Under the pieces are notes generated by a model. It was given only the letters and a program-made list of their open reading frames with translations, searched no databases and was not told the origin of the DNA. Made by a program: the position numbers and the translations under genes. This document shows positions 59,853 through 64,000 of a stretch of 64,000 nt of DNA, piece after piece (position 1 is the first letter of the stretch; every line of letters starts with the position of its first letter). The DNA lies in the NCBI GenBank assembly GCA_033964015.1, contig CM066914.1, positions 17,253,637 through 17,317,636 of the forward strand, in the 5' to 3' direction. This stretch comes from Scolanthus callimorphus. Lineage: Eukaryota; Cnidaria; Anthozoa; Actiniaria; Edwardsiidae.

Positions 59853-62800
59853 AATCCTGAACAAAACCTATAGAACAGATAAGATAGATAGATAGATAGT
59901 TTATTGTAAAATATCTGGCAGCTTTTACAGCTGAATTGCGTATTTACATAATATAAATATAAAACTATAATAATTTAACTATAATATAATTTTTAACTAT
60001 AATATAATTTTTTTAACTATAATAATATAACTTTTATCCAACCTTTCAGGAACCGGCCCCTGGTCGCCAGTGGGACTAGATTTTTTCCTCAGGCGACTAA
60101 CATTTTGAACTTAGTTGCCTCTAGGCGACCATGCAATATGATTATTTTTTTTTATATTCATAAACTTCATAAAATAATTCATCGGCTTCCTACGATATGA
60201 TAATGAGAAAAAGCCTTTCAGATACGCGAAAAAGTTGACACAAATAACACCACATCCATTGCATATCCGGATCACTCTCGTAGGCTTGCCAGTTTTTGTT
60301 ACGTGCTCTGTTTGCGACACCTTTGGCATTGTGCCCAGCTAGGGGCGGATTGAGGGTGCCCCCCCCCCCTTTTTCTCGGGTGATTTTCCCATACAATTAC
60401 TGGAGCAAATTTGAACATCCCGCTGCTCGAGGATCCCGCGACACGAACATCCCGCTGCTCGAGGGTCCCGCGACACGAGCACCCCGCTGCTCGAGGATCC
60501 CGCGACACGAACATCCCGCTGCTCGAGGATCCCGCGACACGAACATCCCGCTGCTCGAGGATCCCGCGACACGAACATCCCGCTCCTCGAGGGTCTCGCA
60601 ACACGAACATCCCGCTGCTCGAGGATCCCGCGACTCGATGATACGGATCGACACGTCCTCAATTTGTTACAGTTTTAAAAGCATATCACCCAGTAATGTT
60701 TTTCCGAGAGGTTTTGGGGTCTATCCAGGCACAATTAGGTAAAAAAGAACGGAATTATCAAGTTAGTTTGCCAGGTTAGAGCAAAAACCGTTCGAAAATG
60801 TTTGTGGTAAGGTATTTTTAGAGTTCGTTTTCGAGATTTCCGACGGTCCTCCCTAACATTTTGACCTCGAAGAAGCATAGACACATTAAATTTTAATCTT
60901 CCTTTTCGGTTCAGTACTTTGACATCATTTCATTGTAAAACATAACTCGAATATGAGGAAGAATCGGTAAATCGGCTTACCTCAAGCAGACGCCATCAGG
61001 TGAACATAGTTAAGTGAACATATCACCGAAGCTAGCAGGGTTCCTCACGGCTATAAACTGAGCGTTAATCTTAGATCGGAAATTATTGTGCCGTGTTAAG
61101 AGTTGCGAAGCTCGCTATGTGAGAACTCGCGATAATTTTCCCGGCAGCTTTGCGTGACAAGGCGTGACAATGCTGCTAGAAACAAAGAAGATCGCGATAT
61201 TTTTTCTTTTTAGATGAATATCGCAAAATGTTATGTTTACACGATTAAAAGATTACAATCAGCTACAGGTAGTTTTCACATTTAAGCAGATATTCGTCAT
61301 GTTTGAGTTTAAGGAGAGAATTTGAGAATTAGTGTATAACACACTGTTGCACGTGGTTTCGTGGTAGTCCCCACATTTTCTACGCTAAATTACATTACAT
61401 TACAAACCACGAAGTATCATTCAGTACAGATACATTAAAAATGACATACATTCAAAATGAGTACTGGTTTAGAAGATTGCCGTGTGGGAGTTCCAAATAA
61501 TTAAAAATATTCGTTTACTTTTCGTTTTGAATTGCCCGAGTGATGAAGCGGAAGGGTATGCCATAAAGAAGCCCCACACTTAACATAAAAACCGCAGTAA
61601 AACCGCATCCGAGTATAAACATTAAAAAAGAACTTGCACAAAAAACTTGTACATCTAGCTATCGACGTCTTTGGAAGCAACGCTTGTTAGACGGAATATT
61701 CCGTTCCCTTCTCACCAGTCGTGAAAGACTTGGATTCACCATTACGGCTACCCCGTATTGTGGAACCGATATATCTTTACTTCAATTTTGTACAATTACA
61801 GTTTTTACGATTAAGGAACATAGGAGGTTGAAATAATCCGAGAAATTTCTACCCAGTGCTAAAGTTAGCATATAATTAAGTATATAAGCATATAAGAGAA
61901 TTGAGACCAGACGTTTTAAGAAAAAACAATGCGATGAAAATGTAAAATATTATAGGTTTCAACGATGTTGTTCTGACAGCAGATAATTCTTTGTTTTTAA
62001 AATTCAAAACAGTAAGATCTTTAAGATTTGTGGGATCCCTTTCATTGTATCTTGCCACTTAGTGTATTACCTTTGGTAGTCAAATAAGGCTTGTCGATAC
62101 CCATCGATAGTGCCGCACTACATCACAGCTATTATTTGTTAAATAAGCAATCCGAGGTTTTTATAATTACAAGTTAAGGTTAGGTCAATTAACTATCCGC
62201 GAAATTCATACCGTTTTTTGGGGGGGAGGGGGGGGAGGTTGCGACTAAATTCTCCCGCCATTATATTTCAGCATTTCTTTTTTAAAGTTGCGTTATTTCC
62301 CTCTATTTTTTTTTTTCTTTAATCGAATTTAACTCGTAACGTAGTAACGAACGCACGTTAGATTCTAGCTCTGACAGCATTCCGACTATATAACCTATCG
62401 ACCTGAAATTATATGACGCGAAATTAACAACGCGCATACATTACAGTTACATTAGCATTGAGTTTTGGCGCCATTTCATCCGAGAATGTTATTATGTCAA
62501 TCGCGCTGCGATCGTGTTGCGCGAGAATGGGATGCCTTCCGTGGGTTAAGGCCGTTACGGGATTAAACCGATGGCGTGTTTGTAATCGTGCTTGTCAAGT
62601 GTTCAGGTGTATAGGAAACTAAAAATGTCTTCTGCGGTTGAGAATCCTAACTTTACTGGTGTTTCGTTCCTAAGAAACCATAAGTCAAATCATGGTCGCT
62701 GGTTTATTCGCGCGGGAAACATTGTCGCGCGCAACAAACTTTGTAGTCGGGTCGGGATACAAAGAAATTGAAAGATGTTTTTTAGAGTTGAGCCACTACG

Positions 62801-63721
62801 GGATACACGCATTACACCATGTTAGTCTGATGTTGCGCGTTACATGTGCCCGCAATTTTAGATTTATTACTATAGTCAGATAGTATCAAGTCCGCTAAAT
62901 ACACAAAACATACAATACACTAGGGTTTGTTTCCGTTTTTTCCACTGCACTCAGTGTGGTCTAGATTGTAATTATAAAAAGGCACTTACTTGCATTAGCT
63001 GCTATGCACTGTCCACTTTTCATAAGTAATAAGCTGCTTATTCTAAAAACAACAAGTGTTCCGCAAAAGTTGCCGTGAACTGGAAATGGGCTTCAATTAT
63101 TTATCATATTATGACCTATTATCTAACCCCAACAGAGTTTCGAGCAGACAGAGGCTTTCGCAAATGTTCTATTGTCAGTTGAAAATCATCTTAACATTCC
63201 ACTTGGACTAAAAGAAATATCAAAATTCCTGTTAAAGAGGCAATACCACGATACTAGGGTTAATTTAGTTCTTTTCGCATGAAATAAGTCAAAATAACCG
63301 TCAACTGCCAGATAATAAGTACAAATTTGTGTTATCGAGCGGATTGAAATGGGTTGCGAATTGCCGCTTTTTATTTCTTACCAGGCTGGACAACTTTCAA
63401 ACTTGGAAATTTGTTCGCGATAGCTATTAAATCTCTTACATAAGAAAGCTTATGTAATGCGAATTTCACTCACTTTTTCTTTCTTAGGCCTACGTTGAAG
63501 TACAATATGAATTTTGTCTCATACAACGTAACTACACCACTATAACTGTGGTCGATGCTCCCTGCCAAAAATTATGTGTTGACCTGCGTTGTTAAATGGC
63601 ATAGATTCCACATCTATGTGACTTAAATGGCCAACTAAAAATCCGTAACTCGAACGCCTAGTTGCAGATTGCAGGACTATACACTGGTAGTTTGCAGCAC
63701 ATTTTCAAACTTACCATGCAT
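50814..63721 (-). CDS. SLC23A: SLC23-family nucleobase/ascorbate transporter, thirteen exons
   Basis: Exons (minus) are 63721-63715, 59205-59120, 59031-58886, 58331-58175, 56789-56698, 56483-56413, 55695-55539, 54765-54741, 54586-54466, 53766-53610, 53109-52856, 52568-52295 and 51184-50814, about 639 residues. SLC23/NAT proteins are sodium-coupled ascorbate or nucleobase carriers of the plasma membrane with 14 membrane segments. Signatures are [20 protein letters not shown] (QH motif in TM1), [20 protein letters not shown], the NAT motif [23 protein letters not shown] and [13 protein letters not shown]. Exons 3 and 4 (59031-58886, 58331-58175) each need one added base to keep frame; the second break is at aacaaccctt (58251-58260). 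All other phases fit. The start exon is ATGCATG before gtaagt, preceded by a TATA box; a second in-frame ATG with ACCATGG context is at 59158. Substrate, and SLC23A1 versus A2, are not resolved. Confidence 0.92.
51443..51578. mobile_element. hairpin element in SLC23 last intron
   Basis: The left arm agttatacaatgcttttgag continues tggcatactgcaattatccca. It is inverted at the right (tgggatattctgcagtatgccac ... cattgtataact). The loop is about 40 bp. Confidence 0.75.
51914..52236. repeat. 30-bp GC-rich minisatellite in SLC23 last intron, ~11 copies
   Basis: The unit acatgatcgccggccgttca followed by cacgcgtgtt repeats about every 30 bp, with variants in the central gccggcc and in the cac-ggg/gcg/agc-tgttt part. 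It begins about 60 bp after the exon 12 donor and looks recently expanded. Confidence 0.93.
55951..56235 (-). repeat. partial tandem duplicate of the SLC23 exon 5-6 region
   Basis: This segment is about 285 bp and closely matches 56454-56742. It carries a copy of the 3' end of the exon at 56789-56698, the small intron, and the acceptor plus 5' half of the exon at 56483-56413. The exon 3' end lacks the original cagg|taa context (cagcgtctgtaaaag instead of cagcgtcaggtaaaag). It is a decoy exon pair in intron 6. Confidence 0.85.
56833..57205. repeat. tandem array of ~38-bp units derived from an SLC23 exon end
   Basis: The unit tgtcgcctgtaaaattgtcg followed by ctagtaacagacactaat repeats about eight times with changes. 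On the minus strand the core reads gcgacaattttacaggcgac, the same sequence as the 3' end of the exon at 58331-58175, where it codes for the conserved VATILQAT stretch. The last unit (57149-57187) also includes a near copy of the exon's donor-side flank (ctacatatctcacaccaaat). Confidence 0.85.
57205..58147. mobile_element. long-TIR foldback element, SLC23 intron 4
   Basis: The left arm (ttagtccagtaaatgaatga onward to about 57370) is inverted at about 57975-58147. Shared blocks are ggttggacaaaaatggtaa, ggtttctcaccaggaacatg and cacccgaatcctcc. The centre shares motifs with 19551-20323. The element lies between the exon at 58331-58175 and the derived repeat array. Confidence 0.82.
59318..59852 (+). 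mobile_element. LINE retrotransposon 3' fragment
   Basis: It encodes the C-terminal end of a LINE reverse transcriptase [14 protein letters not shown] start, [36 protein letters not shown] and [11 protein letters not shown], ending at 59640. A short 3' UTR and a long (TTA)n tail follow (59765-59851). It is 5'-truncated and inserted into the MITE. Confidence 0.85.
59882..60028 (-). mobile_element. second LINE 3' tail, opposite orientation
   Basis: Read on the minus strand, the segment ends in gtaaaagctgccagatattt followed by tacaataaact and (ATCT)n, the tail form of cnidarian-type LINEs. Only about 140 bp remain. Confidence 0.55.
60413..60636. repeat. 32-bp tandem repeat, ~7 copies
   Basis: The unit gaacatcccgctgctcgagg followed by atcccgcgacac recurs every 32 bp. 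Because 32 is not a multiple of 3 and no unit has stops, open frames appear in several frames on both strands; these are not genes. Confidence 0.93.
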
Positions 63722-63808
63722 GTTGTCGACACGGAGGACGTGAGAAGGCCTTATGTGATTCCAAGCGCCAGCCAGTCAAAATGGTCCCGCGAGGTCTGGC
63801 TGTGACCT

Positions 63809-63816
63809 CTTTTATA
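63809..63816 (-). promoter_or_regulatory. TATA box of the SLC23 gene
   Basis: The minus strand reads TATAAAAG, about 88 bp upstream of the ATG at 63721. The expected start site is near 63780, giving a 5' UTR of about 60 bases. It supports the tiny seven-base first coding exon. Confidence 0.65.
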
Positions 63817-64000
63817 ATGCTGTATCATACGTTTATAATTACATAAACAGATAATGTTTGTGACCAACCTATTCGTGATTATTATAGTTATAAATCAGAA
63901 CGGCACGGGGATCCCCATTGGAGGCATGATTTAAAAGCATTACACATACGTGGAGTGTATGGGGCGTGCCGGCAATCCTATCAGAATTGCATATGCAAGC
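63817..64000. other. window end, nothing recognised
   Basis: AT-rich sequence upstream of the SLC23 TATA box. I see no exon or repeat. Confidence 0.5.

Larger units (their letters stand above)
59262..60060. mobile_element. ggggccggtt-family MITE split by LINE insertions
   Basis: The left end (ggggccggttcctagaaggc to 59317), a middle piece (atcctgaacaaaacctatag, 59853-59881) and the right end (cttttatccaacctttcagg, ending at 60060) reconstitute the element seen intact at 12066-12203. The gaps are filled by a LINE fragment and a second LINE tail, so the MITE is older than both. Confidence 0.85.
59206..63714 (-). other. long first intron of SLC23 with nested transposons
   Basis: It holds the interrupted MITE at 59262-60060, the 32-bp tandem repeat at 60413-60636, and otherwise AT-rich sequence. 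A possible alternative 5' exon ends at about 60986 (minus strand, atggcgtctgcttgag before gtaagc), which contains its own stop. A 50-codon plus-strand frame at about 62624 has no support. Confidence 0.5.

Noticed and set aside
60296..60742. Long open frames on both strands (up to 148 codons) with repeated peptides
   Set aside because: They are produced by a stop-free 32-bp tandem repeat read in every frame; there is no splice signal or family resemblance.
62624..62776. 50-codon plus-strand frame beginning with ATG
   Set aside because: It is short, has no homology I recognise, and lies inside the SLC23 first intron in the opposite orientation.

Overview
The window is nuclear DNA of a multicellular animal. 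It carries spliced genes with GT-AG introns for a TGF-beta type I receptor, a two-pore potassium channel, COQ10, BBS12, ORC4 and an SLC23 nucleobase/ascorbate transporter. Many short inverted-repeat transposons, LINE tails and a DIRS-type retroelement lie between and inside these genes. Anthozoan cnidarian (coral or sea anemone) is my inference from the repeat style and gene structure; it is not proven by the sequence.

Layout. 1-198: last exon of a TGF-beta/BMP type I receptor (+). 4.2-4.8 kb: 3' end of a LINE. 5.0-7.3 kb: complete two-exon K2P channel (+). 7.5-11 kb: MITEs and tandem repeats. 11.2-14.0 kb: COQ10 (-), head to head with BBS12 (+, 14.4-19.4 kb). 19.5-20.6 kb: two foldback elements. 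21.5-32.2 kb: ORC4 (-, 13 exons), with a 4.5-kb DIRS-1-like retrotransposon in its eighth intron. 32.3-33.2 kb: an inverted-repeat-bounded element full of CRE palindromes, next to the ORC4 start. 33.65-34.1 kb: a possible terminal exon of an unknown gene. 34.8-35.0 kb: a foldback element enclosing a tRNA-Thr-like sequence. 35.2-42.1 kb: a gene (-) for a ~947-residue disordered Ser/Arg-rich protein, with a TATA box. 42.1-50.8 kb: no gene I can support, only hairpin elements. 50.8-63.8 kb: SLC23 transporter (-, 13 exons, TATA box), with exon-derived tandem repeats, a partial exon-pair duplication, a minisatellite and nested transposons in its introns. 63.8-64 kb: nothing recognised.

COQ10, ORC4, the K2P channel and the 947-residue gene splice into uninterrupted reading frames of normal length. 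SLC23, BBS12, the DIRS ORFs and the 33.65-kb locus contain recurrent one-base frame breaks, nearly all apparent losses of one base beside homopolymers. Assembly error is the simplest explanation, but it needs testing against reads. I found no CRISPR array, operon, rRNA gene or clearly novel enzymatic system. The most unusual items are the complete DIRS architecture with its internal complementary region, the exon-derived repeat array in SLC23, the 33-bp inverted repeat bracketing the first COQ10 exons, the CRE-array element beside ORC4, and the uncharacterised repeat-motif protein.
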